Shown here in pieces: positions 40,277 to 50,399 of a DNA stretch of 64,000 nucleotides. The notes beneath the pieces are model-generated. The model did not search any database. It saw nothing but the letters and a program-made list of their open reading frames with translations, and was not told where the DNA came from. The stretch covers positions 62,001 through 126,000 of the forward strand of contig NZ_RBWV01000014.1 of the NCBI RefSeq assembly GCF_003634695.1. The letters are read 5' to 3'. Position numbers and translations under genes: made by a program. Origin of the DNA: Motilibacter peucedani. GTDB lineage: Bacteria > Actinomycetota > Actinomycetes > Motilibacterales > Motilibacteraceae. Position 1 is the first letter of the stretch, and each line of letters starts with the position of its first letter.

Positions 40277-41548
40277 ATGCTCGACGCCATACAGACCCAG
40301 TTGTCCCAGGTCGCCCACGACCTCGGTGACGGCTCGTGGCGCGAGGTCTTCCCGCTCGGCATCGCCGGTGTCCTCGTGTGGGCGCTGTGGCTCTACCGCT
40401 TCGTCCTCTCGCGGCGGGCGAAGCCGGTCGTCAACGACTTCCGCACCACCACCTCGGTGATCGTGCCGTCCTACCGCGAGGACCCGGAGATCCTGCTGCG
40501 CTGCCTCGAGTCGTGGCTGGCGCAGGACCCCACCGAGGTCCTGATCGTCCCCGACGTCGCCGACACCGAGACGATCGAGGCGCTCGACTCCTTCCCGGAC
40601 CCGCGCCTGCAGGTCATCCCCTTCGCCCACCGCGGCAAGCGCTCCGCGCTCGGCGTCGGCATCCGCGCGTCGCGCGGCGAGCTGCTGGTCTTCGCCGACT
40701 CCGACACGCTGTGGACGCCCGGCCTGCTCGAGGCGGTGCAGATGCCCTTCGCCGACGAGGGCGTCGGCGGCGTGAGCACCCAGCAGAACGTCTACCAGCG
40801 CACCTCGAGCATCTGGCGCCGCGTCGCCGACTGGCTGGTCAACCTGCGCTACCTCGACTACGTGCCGGCGATGGGCGCCAAGGGCGCCGTCGCGTGCGTG
40901 TCGGGACGCACCGCCGCGTACCGCCGCACCGCCGTCGTCCCGGTGCTCGAGCACCTCGAGCACGAGTTCTTCCTCGGCAAGCGCTGCGTGTCGGGCGACG
41001 ACGGCCGGCTCACCTGGCTGGTGCTCGCCTCGGGCTACCGCACCGTCCACCAGAGCAGCGCCAAGGCGCTCTCGATGTTCCCCGACTCGCTCAAGGGGTT
41101 CACCAAGCAGCGCATCCGCTGGAGCCGCAACTCCTACCGCACCTACCTCACCGCCCTGTGGAAGGGCTGGCTCTGGCGGGTGCCGTTCGTGACCAAGGTC
41201 ACCGTGCTGCAGATCCTGCTGACGCCGCTCACCATGGCGCTGACGGTGACCTACCTGGTCGCGTCGCGGCTCGACTTCTCCTCGGGCGTCGGCCACGGCA
41301 TCGGGCTGGCCGCGGCGTGGCTGCTCGTCGGCCGCGGCATCCGCGGCGTCTCGCACCTGCGCCGCCACCCGCAGGAGCTGCTGCTGCTGCCTGTGGTCGC
41401 GCTCGTCGTCGTCTTCATCGCCCTGCCGGTCAAGGCCTACGCGTTCGTCACCATGAACAAGCAGGGCTGGCTGACCCGCGACAGCGACCACCTCGGAGGG
41501 GAGGCCCAGGCGGCGTCGACCCTGTCACCGGCGCCGGCCGTTCCCTAG
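40277..41548 (+). CDS. Processive GT2 glycosyltransferase, hyaluronan/alginate-synthase type
   Basis: The 423-aa membrane protein has one N-terminal TM segment, a GT-A domain and about four C-terminal TM segments, like hyaluronan synthase, NodC or Alg8. Motifs are SVIVPSYREDPEILLRCL, the metal-binding DSD (141-143), the catalytic-base region SGDDGRLT (239-246) and the processivity motif QRIRW (278-282). ATG 40277 has SD gagg; the frame upstream lacks family sequence. The next gene encodes a beta-helix protein 60 nt later, so this pair may make and modify one polymer. The sugar is unknown. Confidence 0.87.
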   Translation: MLDAIQTQLSQVAHDLGDGSWREVFPLGIAGVLVWALWLYRFVLSRRAKPVVNDFRTTTSVIVPSYREDPEILLRCLESWLAQDPTEVLIVPDVADTETIEALDSFPDPRLQVIPFAHRGKRSALGVGIRASRGELLVFADSDTLWTPGLLEAVQMPFADEGVGGVSTQQNVYQRTSSIWRRVADWLVNLRYLDYVPAMGAKGAVACVSGRTAAYRRTAVVPVLEHLEHEFFLGKRCVSGDDGRLTWLVLASGYRTVHQSSAKALSMFPDSLKGFTKQRIRWSRNSYRTYLTALWKGWLWRVPFVTKVTVLQILLTPLTMALTVTYLVASRLDFSSGVGHGIGLAAAWLLVGRGIRGVSHLRRHPQELLLLPVVALVVVFIALPVKAYAFVTMNKQGWLTRDSDHLGGEAQAASTLSPAPAVP

Positions 41549-41608
41549 GCTCGCAGCACTCGGCTGCACCAGCACCATCCGCACGAGACCCGATCGAGGA
41601 CGTCCCAC

Positions 41609-43693
41609 ATGCAGAAGCGCCGTACGCGCCGGCGAGGGCTCGCAGTCGCCCTCCGTTCGCTGCTCGCCGCAGCGACCGTCGCGGCCTCCGGCTCCGCTGC
41701 GCTCGCCGGGGCCGGCCCCGCGGCCGCCGCGCAGGACCCGCTGGCGGACGCGCCGCCCGCCGCCTACGCCGGTGACGCCTCGCACCAGGCCGCGCTCGTC
41801 GAGGCCGAGGACGAGCGGATCCAGGACGTCCGGATGAAGGCCTCGCTGCTGCGCTGGGACGACGCCGCCGCCTACCAGACCCCGCAGTGCACGACGAGCA
41901 CCGCGATCCCGACCTGCGTGCTCGTGCCGCGCACCAACCCCTACCGCATCAGCGACCTGACCTCGGCCGGGCTGGGGCACGCTCTCGAGCAGCAGGCCGA
42001 CGGCAGCTACCTGCTCACGCACAACCTGTTCGTCGCCTACGGCGCGACGCTCGTGCTCGACGGCACGAACCGCCCGATCCGCATGATGAGCGACTCCGAC
42101 GGGTTCACCTCGATCGTGTCCTACGGCGGGCGCATCGAGCTGACGGGCAGCCCCTCGGCGCCGCTGACGCTGACCAGCTGGGACGACAAGACCCACGCTG
42201 AGGACACCACCACCGACGACGGCCGCGCCTACGTCCGCGCCATCGGCGGCCAGCTCGACATGGACTACGTCAAGGCCTCGAACCTCGGCTTCTGGAGCGG
42301 CAAGACCGGCGGCATCGCGCTCACCGGCACCACGCGGCCCGACGCCCTGTCGACCCAGCGCGCCCAGGCGGCCAAGGGCAAGACGGCCAAGGCCGCGGCC
42401 AAGGACGCCGCCAAGAAGGACCGGCAGAACCAGGGCGCCGGGACCAAGCTCGGGCTCGTGCCCGCCTCCGCGCTCGACGACCAGCGCTTCCAGGTCCTCG
42501 ACGACACGCTGGTCTCCGGCAGCGTCACCAACTCGACCATCACGGGCGACGCCTACGGCCTGTTCGTCTCCGGCGCCACCGACATCGTCATCGACAACAC
42601 CGTCGTCGAGAAGTCGCTGGTCGACGGCATCACGCTGCACCGCTACGTCTCGACCGGCAAGGTCGAGAAGACGGTCTCGCGGCTCAACGCCGGCAACGGG
42701 TTCGTGCTCGCCCGCGCCACCGAGAACATCTCGATCAACCAGGCGACCGCAGAGCACAACCGGGCCGACGGCTTCAAGCTCTCGGGCGACCCGCTCGCCG
42801 ACGGCCCGTCGGCCACCGGCGCCGACACCCGGCCCTACGGCAACAACAGCGTGCAGTACAGCGTCGCTCGCGAGAACGGCCGCTACGGCATCGAGGTCGT
42901 CGCCGGCCTGCAGGTCACCGTCTCGTCCAACATCGTCACCGGCAACGACATGGGCATCGTCGCGAGCGGCGCCGTCCACACGCTCGCCGTGACGGGCAAC
43001 CAGGTGACGGGCTCCGAGCGGCAGGGCATCGCCCTGCGCGACGGCATCACCGGCGCCAGCGTCTCGGGCAACCAGGTCGAGAAGGGCTCGATCGGGCTCT
43101 ACGTGCGCTCCTCGGTCGCCAAGGTCTTCGGCAACACCGTGCGTGGCGCCAGCAGCCACGGCATCGCGCTCGTCGGCTCGCTCGACGGCTCGTCGGTGAC
43201 CAGCAACGTGCTGGCCGGCCGCGGACCCAGCGCCATCGACTCCCACCGCCAGCACGGCGCCGACGTCGCCTCCAACACCACCAGCGACTGGGTCGACACG
43301 ACCGCGCTGTGGGCCAAGGCCAAGCGGCTCATCCACCCCATGACCGTCATCTGGGTGTTCCTGCTGCTCCTGCTGGCCGTCACCGCGGTCCGCGGGCGCC
43401 GGGCGCGCGGGGTCATGGGCCACCCCTACGCCGACAAGCGCCTCACGGTCCCGCAGCAGACCGGGCACGCGGGTCACGGCGGCGAGGTCGCGCCCGTGGG
43501 CGCGACTGCTGCGGCTGCTACGGCTGCTCCGGCCGGAGCGCACGCCCGCGGCGGGTCGACGGCGATCGACCTCGACCGGCGGGTCGCCGTGGCCACCTCC
43601 AACGGCAGCAGCAACGGGCACCCCCGCGGCGGGAGCAGCGGCTCCTCGAACGGCAGCAGCCGCAACGGCGCCGGTCCCGCCCGCGGCGCCTAG
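41609..43693 (+). CDS. Secreted, membrane-anchored right-handed beta-helix protein
   Basis: The 694-aa protein has a signal peptide (cleavage near AAA-QD, about residue 41). A long parallel beta-helix covers about 120-560, with repeated short strands such as YGLFVSGATDIVIDNTVV, DGITLHRYVS, NGFVLARATENISI and GIALRDGITGASVSGNQV. One TM segment (about 578-594, WVFLLLLLAVTAV) and a Gly/Ser-rich cytoplasmic tail end it. The fold and the GI(x)LHRxV pattern recall AlgG-type mannuronan epimerases and polysaccharide lyases, but the AlgG DPHD catalytic motif is not found. TAGGCT at 41546-41551 could be a -10 element of its own promoter. The TAG stop overlaps the convergent thioredoxin stop (CTAG). Confidence 0.8.
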   Translation: MQKRRTRRRGLAVALRSLLAAATVAASGSAALAGAGPAAAAQDPLADAPPAAYAGDASHQAALVEAEDERIQDVRMKASLLRWDDAAAYQTPQCTTSTAIPTCVLVPRTNPYRISDLTSAGLGHALEQQADGSYLLTHNLFVAYGATLVLDGTNRPIRMMSDSDGFTSIVSYGGRIELTGSPSAPLTLTSWDDKTHAEDTTTDDGRAYVRAIGGQLDMDYVKASNLGFWSGKTGGIALTGTTRPDALSTQRAQAAKGKTAKAAAKDAAKKDRQNQGAGTKLGLVPASALDDQRFQVLDDTLVSGSVTNSTITGDAYGLFVSGATDIVIDNTVVEKSLVDGITLHRYVSTGKVEKTVSRLNAGNGFVLARATENISINQATAEHNRADGFKLSGDPLADGPSATGADTRPYGNNSVQYSVARENGRYGIEVVAGLQVTVSSNIVTGNDMGIVASGAVHTLAVTGNQVTGSERQGIALRDGITGASVSGNQVEKGSIGLYVRSSVAKVFGNTVRGASSHGIALVGSLDGSSVTSNVLAGRGPSAIDSHRQHGADVASNTTSDWVDTTALWAKAKRLIHPMTVIWVFLLLLLAVTAVRGRRARGVMGHPYADKRLTVPQQTGHAGHGGEVAPVGATAAAATAAPAGAHARGGSTAIDLDRRVAVATSNGSSNGHPRGGSSGSSNGSSRNGAGPARGA

Positions 43694-44661
43694 AACAGCG
43701 CGCGGGCCAGGGCGCGGCGGGTCGCAGGGACCCGCGGGTCGTCCGGCCCGAGCAGCGTGAAGTAGTCGAGGATCCGGCCGCGCGCCTGCTCGCGCTCGGC
43801 ACCGCTGGTCGCGCGCACCAGCGCGAGGAGGCGCTCGAACGCGGCGTCGGCAGCTCCGGTCGCGAACTCCAGGTCGGCGGCCTCGAGCTGGGTGCCGACC
43901 GACTGCGGCTGCGCCGCGGCGGCCTCGAGCACCGCGTCGGGGTCGGCGACGGCCTGCACCCGGCCCAGGAGCTGCACCTGCGCGAGGCCCGCGACCGCCT
44001 CGGCGTCGGCCGGGGTCTCCCCCAGCAGCCGCGTGAACTCGGCGGCGGCCGCGGCGTAGTCGCCGCGCTCGGCGGCGTCGTAGGCGGCGTCGTAGCGCGG
44101 GTCGGGCTGGGGCTCGGCCGCAGGCGTACGGTCCGCGTCCTCCGCGCCCGGGGCCGGCAGCCGGCCGGCGACGCCGTTGGCCTCCGCGACGCGCAGCAGC
44201 TCGTCGAGGTACTGGCGGACCTGGGGCTCGGGCAGCGCGCCCTGGAACAGCGGCACCGGCTGGCCCTTCACCACGGCGAAGACCGAGGGGATGCTCTGCA
44301 CCTGGAAGGCGGCCGCGAGCCGCTGCTCGGCGTCGGCGTCGACCTTGGCGAGCAGCCAGCGGCCGCCGGCCTCCTCGGCCAGGCGCTCGAGGATCGGGCT
44401 GAGCTGGCGGCACGGGCCGCACCACGAGGCCCAGAAGTCGAGGACCACCGGGACGGTCATCGACGCCTGGAGGACGACGTCGGCGAAGTCGGCCTCGGTC
44501 GCGTCGATGACCCAGGCGCCGGGCGCTGCCTCGCTCGAGGCAGCACCGGGCGCGCCCGCCGCCGCCGGACGTGCCGGGGCCGGGGCCGCCGCGCGCTGGG
44601 CGCGGGCCGCGAGCGCTCCGAGGTCGACCGCTCCGTAGGTGTTGAACGTCGGCTGCGTCAT
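43690..44661 (-). CDS. Thioredoxin-TPR co-chaperone, CnoX/YbbN-like
   Basis: The 323-aa protein combines a thioredoxin domain (about 50-160) with an intact WCGPC active site in FWASWCGPCRQLSPIL and a C-terminal TPR-like region (YDAAERGDYAAAAAEFTRLLGE onward). The N-terminal 45 residues are Ala/Pro-rich. This architecture fits YbbN/CnoX, cytoplasmic holdases that protect proteins from oxidation. E. coli YbbN has lost its redox Cys pair, whereas this one keeps both, so disulfide chemistry is expected. The gene is divergent from the methylmalonyl-CoA epimerase gene and convergent with the beta-helix gene, sharing CTAG at the stops. Confidence 0.9.
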   Translation of the reverse strand: MTQPTFNTYGAVDLGALAARAQRAAAPAPARPAAAGAPGAASSEAAPGAWVIDATEADFADVVLQASMTVPVVLDFWASWCGPCRQLSPILERLAEEAGGRWLLAKVDADAEQRLAAAFQVQSIPSVFAVVKGQPVPLFQGALPEPQVRQYLDELLRVAEANGVAGRLPAPGAEDADRTPAAEPQPDPRYDAAYDAAERGDYAAAAAEFTRLLGETPADAEAVAGLAQVQLLGRVQAVADPDAVLEAAAAQPQSVGTQLEAADLEFATGAADAAFERLLALVRATSGAEREQARGRILDYFTLLGPDDPRVPATRRALARALF

Positions 44662-44738
44662 GGGTGCATTGTTCCAGTCGTGATCGGAGACACTCCTGCC
44701 GCTGACGCCAACGCCTCCGAGCGCGGCTGGATTCCGGC

Positions 44739-45182
44739 GTGACGGCCGCCCCGCTGCCCGGCTGGAGCCCCGCCGAGCTCGACCACGTGGGCCTGGCAGT
44801 GCACGACCTCGACGCCGCCGTCGAGCTGCACCGCAGCGTGCTCGGGCTGCACCTGCTCTCCGTCGAGGACGTCGCCGCCCACGGCGTCCGTGAGGCGCTG
44901 CTCGCGCCGGGCCCGGGACCGGGCACGCGCGTGCAGCTGCTCCAGCCGCTCTCGGACGCCAGTCCGGTCGCGCGCTTCCTCGCGCGCCGCGGCGAGGGGC
45001 TGCACCACCTCGCCTACCGGGTGGGCTCGCTCGACGACGCCCTCGCCCGGCTCGCCACCGGCGACCCGCCGCTCCAGCCTGTCGCGCCCGGCGTCACGCG
45101 GGGCGGGGGAGGTGCGCGCGTCGCGTTCCTGCACCCGCGCGACCTGGGCGGCGTGCTGACCGAGCTGGTCGAGCGCGGCTGA
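44739..45182 (+). CDS. mce: Methylmalonyl-CoA epimerase
   Basis: The 147-aa VOC-fold metalloenzyme interconverts the S and R forms of methylmalonyl-CoA in propionyl-CoA and odd-chain metabolism, before the B12-dependent mutase. The metal and catalytic landmarks are ELDHVGLAVHDLD (His), the GPGTRVQLLQPLS segment (Gln), GLHHLAYRV (His) and the terminal LTELVE (Glu). It starts with GTG 44739. The cobalamin adenosyltransferase gene at 54338, which supplies the mutase cofactor, is in the same region. No mutase gene lies in the window. Confidence 0.9.
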   Translation: MTAAPLPGWSPAELDHVGLAVHDLDAAVELHRSVLGLHLLSVEDVAAHGVREALLAPGPGPGTRVQLLQPLSDASPVARFLARRGEGLHHLAYRVGSLDDALARLATGDPPLQPVAPGVTRGGGGARVAFLHPRDLGGVLTELVERG

Positions 45183-45199
45183 CGCCCCGCGTGGTGCCC

Positions 45200-45505
45200 T
45201 CAGCGCCGGCGCGTCGGACCCCGGCGGTCGCGCGCCGCCCAGCACGGCGTGTGCCAGTGCCTGCGCTGCTCGAGCCCCTCGTCGGTCGGCCAGGTGAGCA
45301 CGTGCGGCGTGCGCGGCACGACCTCCTGGTCGCAGCCCGGGCAGCGGTAGGACTTCGCCGCCGCTGCCCCGGTCACCGCACGCACGTAGTAGGGCACGCC
45401 GCCGTGGTCGTCGACCCGGTCGGCGGGCGCCGCGACGGTGCCGAGCAGCCGTCCCGCGAGGGGCCTGTCGCCTCCCGCGCCGCGTGCCTGCCGCCGACGT
45501 CCCAC
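45200..45505 (-). CDS. Small conserved actinobacterial protein with a Cys/His cluster
   Basis: The end of the protein contains SYRCPGCDQEVV followed by RHWHTPCWAARDRR, giving a CxxC pair, two His and another Cys, probably a zinc site. This matches a small actinobacterial family often labelled ATP/GTP-binding protein, though no P-loop is present. The start is uncertain: GTG 45505 gives 101 aa, but the conserved part begins only at about residue 40 (VPYYVRAVTG). No clear SD supports any choice. It lies in the conserved neighbourhood of mce, STAS and nucS. Confidence 0.65.
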   Translation of the reverse strand: MGRRRQARGAGGDRPLAGRLLGTVAAPADRVDDHGGVPYYVRAVTGAAAAKSYRCPGCDQEVVPRTPHVLTWPTDEGLEQRRHWHTPCWAARDRRGPTRRR

Positions 45506-45586
45506 CCCTCGATGGTCGCACCCGGGAGGTGGCGCGCCGCACCCGCAGCCGGGGAACCCCCGTCCCGGGCGGCTCGTCAGACAGGT

Positions 45587-46099
45587 ATGGCATGGACGAC
45601 GCTGTGCGACCTCGCTCTCCCCGACGACGACCTGGTCGAGCTGTCGAGGTTTGTCGTGCCCGCCAGCCGGAGAGACCGCTCTCTCGTGCTCGACGACGCG
45701 CAGGACGTCTCCGCTGCGCGCCTGTCGGAGACGGCCGAGGCGCTGCCGCTCTGGGTCGACGACCGCCCCGCGGACCTCGACGTGAGCGTCGAGGACGGCG
45801 ACGAGAAGGTCACCGTGCACGTACGCGGTGAGCTCGACCTGGCCACCAGCGGGCTGCTCGACGCGGTGCTCTCCGACTGCCTGCGCGGGCGGCGCGGCCG
45901 CCGCACCGACGTGCTCGCCGTCGACACGAGCGGCGTGGGGTTCGTCGACGCCTCCGGCGTCTCGCCGCTCCTGCACGCGCGCGCGGTCCTCAACCGGCGC
46001 GGCGGCGAGCTGCGCCTCGAGGCGCCGAGCACAGCCGTACGCCGCCTGCTCGTGCTCCTCGGCCTCGAGGAGCTGCTGCCGCCCGTCGCCCCGGCCTGA
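45587..46099 (+). CDS. STAS-domain anti-sigma factor antagonist
   Basis: The 170-aa protein has a variable N-terminus and a STAS domain from about residue 70 ([21 protein letters not shown]). The phospho-site region [17 protein letters not shown] contains the conserved Ser of the DxSG motif, so partner-kinase phosphorylation is plausible. Such antagonists free a sigma factor by binding its anti-sigma factor. No anti-sigma kinase or sigma gene is adjacent. ATG 45587 was chosen with a weak SD (acagg); the open frame before it is Arg/Pro-rich. The nucS gene follows after 31 nt. Confidence 0.82.
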   Translation: MAWTTLCDLALPDDDLVELSRFVVPASRRDRSLVLDDAQDVSAARLSETAEALPLWVDDRPADLDVSVEDGDEKVTVHVRGELDLATSGLLDAVLSDCLRGRRGRRTDVLAVDTSGVGFVDASGVSPLLHARAVLNRRGGELRLEAPSTAVRRLLVLLGLEELLPPVAPA

Positions 46100-46130
46100 C
46101 CGCGAGACGCGGCGGGTAGCCTGCTCCCTC

Positions 46131-46805
46131 GTGCGTCTCGTGATCGCCCGCTGCAGCGTGGACTACGTCGGCCGGCTGACCGCCCACCTGCCCGCGGCGC
46201 TGCGCCTGATCCTGGTGAAGGCCGACGGCTCGGTGTCGATCCACGCCGACGACCGCGCCTACAAGCCGCTCAACTGGATGAGCCCGCCGTGCACGCTGGT
46301 CGAGGGCTCCGACGAGGACGGCTCGGCGCTGTGGACGGTCACCAACAAGGCCGGCGAGCGGCTGCTCATCTCGGTCGAGGAGGTGCTCCACGACACGAGC
46401 CACGAGCTGGGCGTCGACCCGGGCCTGCTCAAGGACGGCGTCGAGGCGCACCTGCAGGAGCTGCTCGCCGACCAGCCCGAGGTCCTCGGGCCCGGCTGGA
46501 AGCTCGTGCGGCGCGAGTACGCCACCGCCATCGGCCCGGTCGACCTGCTCTGCCGCGACGCGGCCGGCGCCGCCGTGGCCGTCGAGATCAAGCGGCGCGG
46601 CGAGATCGACGGCGTCGAGCAGCTGACCCGCTACCTCGAGCTGCTCAACCGCGACCCGCTGCTCGCCCCCGTCCGCGGCGTCTTCGCCGCCCAGGAGATC
46701 AAGCCGCAGGCGCGCGTGCTGGCCACCGACCGCGGCATCGCCTGCGTCACGCTCGACTACGACGCCATGCGCGGGGTCGACGACGCGGAGTCGCGGCTGT
46801 TCTGA
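46131..46805 (+). CDS. nucS: Mismatch-specific endonuclease NucS/EndoMS
   Basis: NucS cuts both DNA strands at mismatches and drives MutS/MutL-independent mismatch repair in most actinomycetes and many archaea. The product is 224 aa, matching the family. The N-terminal domain begins [16 protein letters not shown]. The C-terminal RecB-like nuclease shows GPVDLLCRD and [24 protein letters not shown], giving the D...ExK active site. GTG 46131 is the expected start. The C-terminal end DDAESRLF resembles the beta-clamp-interaction tail of this family. A hairpin terminator follows. Confidence 0.95.
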   Translation: MRLVIARCSVDYVGRLTAHLPAALRLILVKADGSVSIHADDRAYKPLNWMSPPCTLVEGSDEDGSALWTVTNKAGERLLISVEEVLHDTSHELGVDPGLLKDGVEAHLQELLADQPEVLGPGWKLVRREYATAIGPVDLLCRDAAGAAVAVEIKRRGEIDGVEQLTRYLELLNRDPLLAPVRGVFAAQEIKPQARVLATDRGIACVTLDYDAMRGVDDAESRLF

Positions 46806-46808
46806 GCC

Positions 46809-46832
46809 CGTGTCCACCGTCCGGTGGACACG
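46809..46832 (+). terminator. Terminator after nucS
   Basis: A perfect 10-bp stem (cgtgtccacc with ggtggacacg) closes a 4-nt loop (gtcc), 3 nt past the nucS stop. Confidence 0.7.
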
Positions 46833-46888
46833 CGCTGACAGCGGAATGGTCGTAGCGCGGCGTCGCCGCTCGCGGCAGGATCAGCACC

Positions 46889-47730
<842 letters not shown>

Positions 47731-47734
<4 letters not shown>

Positions 47735-48564
47735 GCGCCACCGCAGCCACCCGCAGCGCCACCACCACCCGCGAGCCCAACGCCCTCAGCATCGGGCTCG
47801 CTCGAGCCTCCGTGGAGGTGCGGCAGTTCTTCCGCAACCGCGAGGCCGTCGTCTTCATCTTCTCGTTCCCGCTCATCCTGATGTTCATCTTCGGATCGGT
47901 CTTCACCGACACGATCGCGCCGGGCGTGAGCTTCCGGCAGTACTTCGTGGCCGGGATGATCGCCTCGGGCCTGATGACCACCGGGTTCCAGAACCTCGCC
48001 ATCGCGATCCCGGCCGAGCGCGACGACGGCACGCTCAAGCGGCTGATGGGCATGCCGATGCCGAAGGCCGCCTACTTCATCGGCAAGATCGCGCTCGTCG
48101 TGGTGACCACTGTGGGCCAGTTGCTGCTGCTCATGGTCTTCGGGTCCCTGCTCTTCGACCTCGACCTGCCGAGCTCGCCGGGGCGCTGGTTCACGTTCCT
48201 GTGGCTGGTGGTGCTGGGCTCCTCGGCCATGACGATGCTGGGCGTCGCGTTCTCGTCGCTCCCCCGCAACGGCCGGGCCGCTCCTGCGATCGTCTCGCCC
48301 GTCGCGATCGTGCTGCAGTTCATCTCCGGGGTGTTCTTCCAGTACGACGACCTGCCCTCCTGGATGCAGCACGTCGCGGCCCTGTTCCCGCTCAAGTGGC
48401 TCACCCAGGGGATGCGCTCGGTGTTCCTGCCCGACTCCTTCGCCCGCACCGAGTCCGCCGGCACGTGGGAGCACGGGCGCACTGCCCTGGTGCTCGTGGT
48501 CTGGACGGTGGGCGCCGCGCTGCTCGCGATGCGTACGTTCCGCTGGCAGCGCGATGCCCGCTGA
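47731..48564 (+). CDS. ABC-2 type exporter permease
   Basis: The 277-aa membrane protein has six TM segments and the ABC-2 family signature GLMTTGFQNLAIAIPAERDDGTLKRLMGMPM, with a later FPLKWLTQGMRSVFLP block that is also typical. The first 35 residues are polar and cytoplasmic. ATG overlaps the ATPase stop and the end overlaps the kinase start (48554), so all three are translationally coupled. It forms the channel of the exporter whose ATPase is encoded just before it. Confidence 0.9.
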
Positions 48565-49726
48565 CGCCTCGCCCGTGGGCACCGACCCGGTCAGCGACTT
48601 CTGGGAGCGCAGCCGGGTCGGCTGGCACGTCACGATGTACGGCGTGCTGGCCGTCGCCTGCCTGCCGCCGGCGGTCACGGGCGACGTCGTGTCGGTGGTG
48701 GCCGGCGCTGTCCTCGGCGTCGTCTACGCAGCGGTCGGCATCCCGGCCCTGGCGCGGCGCGACGAGCGGCTCGGCGCGGTCTACGTCACCGTCGCCTACG
48801 CCGTCTTCGCGGTGCTCGCGCTGCGCGACAGCTCGGGGTTCTCGCTGCTGTTCGTGCTCTACCCGCAGACGTTCGCGCTGTTCGACCGCCGACCGGTGAC
48901 GCTCGGGCTCGCCGGGCTGCTGAGCGTCCTCATGGGCGTCGCCGTGGGCATCACGGCCGGCGACTGGGGCACCGGCACGCTCACCGCCCTGGTCAACTTC
49001 GGCGTCGCGGCGCTGCTCGGGCTGTGGATCGACGGCGTGCTGCGCGAGAGCGGCAAGCGCGCGGTGCTCCTCGCGCAGCTCGAGTCGACCCGCAGCGAGC
49101 TGGCCGACGCCCACCGGCGCGAGGGCGTCCTCGCCGAGCGCGAGCGGCTCAGCCAGGAGATCCACGACACCCTGGCCCAGGGCTTCACCAGCGTGGTCAT
49201 GCTCTCGCGGGTGGCCTCCCGCGCCCTGGTCACCGGCGACACCGCGCTCGCCGCCGACCGGCTCGCTGCCGTGGAGACCGTGGCGCGGGAGAACCTCGCC
49301 GAGGCGCGCGCCCTGGTCGCCGCGCTCGCTCCGCCGCCGCTGCAGGAGTCGCCGCTGCCCGAGGCGCTCGACCGCATCGTCGACCGCTTCCGGCACGAGT
49401 GCGAGATCGAGACGTCGTACGCGGTGGTCGGCGACGCCCGTCCCCTGCCCCCGCACGCCGAGGTGGTGCTGCTGCGCGCCGCGCAGGAGGCGCTCGCGAA
49501 CGTCCGCCGGCACAGCGCCGCCCGGGCGGTGCAGGTGCGGCTGTGCTTCGACGCGGGCTCGACGAGCCTCGAGGTGCGCGACGACGGGCAGGGCTTCGAC
49601 ACCTCGGCGTGCACCGCGCAGGGGTTCGGGCTGCGCGGCATGCAGGCACGGCTCGACGAGGTCGGCGGGCGCCTCGCCGTCGACTCGGCCGACGGCGCGG
49701 GGACCCGGGTGCTCGTCGAGGTCTAG
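48554..49726 (+). CDS. Two-component sensor histidine kinase (HisKA_3 family)
   Basis: The 390-aa kinase has an N-terminal membrane region with about four to five TM segments (residues 25-160), a short coiled coil and a HisKA_3 dimerisation domain with the phospho-acceptor His in ERLSQEIHDTLAQGF. The HATPase_c domain shows the N box EALANVRRHS, the G1 box DDGQGFD and the GFGLRGMQARLDEVGG lid. It overlaps the permease gene by 11 nt, and the LuxR-type regulator follows after 15 nt. This layout is typical of NarL-type systems that control a neighbouring efflux pump. The lack of a large periplasmic domain suggests membrane-level sensing. Confidence 0.92.
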   Translation: MPADASPVGTDPVSDFWERSRVGWHVTMYGVLAVACLPPAVTGDVVSVVAGAVLGVVYAAVGIPALARRDERLGAVYVTVAYAVFAVLALRDSSGFSLLFVLYPQTFALFDRRPVTLGLAGLLSVLMGVAVGITAGDWGTGTLTALVNFGVAALLGLWIDGVLRESGKRAVLLAQLESTRSELADAHRREGVLAERERLSQEIHDTLAQGFTSVVMLSRVASRALVTGDTALAADRLAAVETVARENLAEARALVAALAPPPLQESPLPEALDRIVDRFRHECEIETSYAVVGDARPLPPHAEVVLLRAAQEALANVRRHSAARAVQVRLCFDAGSTSLEVRDDGQGFDTSACTAQGFGLRGMQARLDEVGGRLAVDSADGAGTRVLVEV

Positions 49727-49741
49727 TGCCACGATGGGCGC

Positions 49742-50374
49742 ATGAGCCCGGTGCGCGTCGTGGTCGCCGACGACCACCCCGTGGTGCGCGCCGGCATCGT
49801 CGCGCTGGTGCAGGGCGACGGGGTCGAGGTGGTCGGCGAGGCCGCTGACGGCGCCGAGGCGGTCGCGCTGGCCGCGCAGCTGCGGCCCGACGTGGTGCTG
49901 ATGGACCTGCGGATGCCCGTGCTCGACGGCGCGACCGCCACCGCCCGGATCGTCGCCCACGCGACGGCGCGCGTGCTGGTGCTGACGACCTACGACACCG
50001 ACAGCGACATCCTGCGCGCCGTCGAGGCGGGGGCGACGGGCTACCTGCTCAAGGACGCGCCTCGCGACGAGCTGGTCGCGGCGATCGGGTCCGCGGCGCG
50101 CGGTGAGACGGTGCTCTCGCCGCCGGTCGCCGCACGGCTGGTCACCCGGGTGCGCACGCCGCCGCCTCCCCCGCTGAGCGCCCGCGAGCGCGAGGTGCTC
50201 GCCGGCGTCGCGCGCGGCCAGTCGAACGTCGAGATCGGGCGCTCGCTGCACATCGGCGAGGCGACGGTGAAGACGCACCTGCTGCGGGTGTTCGCGAAGC
50301 TCGGCGTCTCGGACCGCACCCACGCGGTCACCACCGCCATGGAGCACGGGCTGCTGCCGGCGCCGCGGGGCTGA
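49742..50374 (+). CDS. NarL/LuxR-type response regulator
   Basis: The 210-aa protein has a receiver domain (VRVVVADDHPVVRAGI, phospho-acceptor Asp in VVLMDLRMPVLDG, conserved Thr in LVLTTYD and Lys in GYLLKDA) and a C-terminal LuxR helix-turn-helix (LSAREREVLAGVARGQSN to KTHLLRVFAKLGVSDRT). It is the cognate regulator of the kinase before it and probably controls the ABC exporter genes upstream. It is convergent with the antiporter gene 26 nt away. Confidence 0.94.
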   Translation: MSPVRVVVADDHPVVRAGIVALVQGDGVEVVGEAADGAEAVALAAQLRPDVVLMDLRMPVLDGATATARIVAHATARVLVLTTYDTDSDILRAVEAGATGYLLKDAPRDELVAAIGSAARGETVLSPPVAARLVTRVRTPPPPPLSAREREVLAGVARGQSNVEIGRSLHIGEATVKTHLLRVFAKLGVSDRTHAVTTAMEHGLLPAPRG

Positions 50375-50399
50375 GCTCGGCTCCCCTGGCGCGTCCGGC

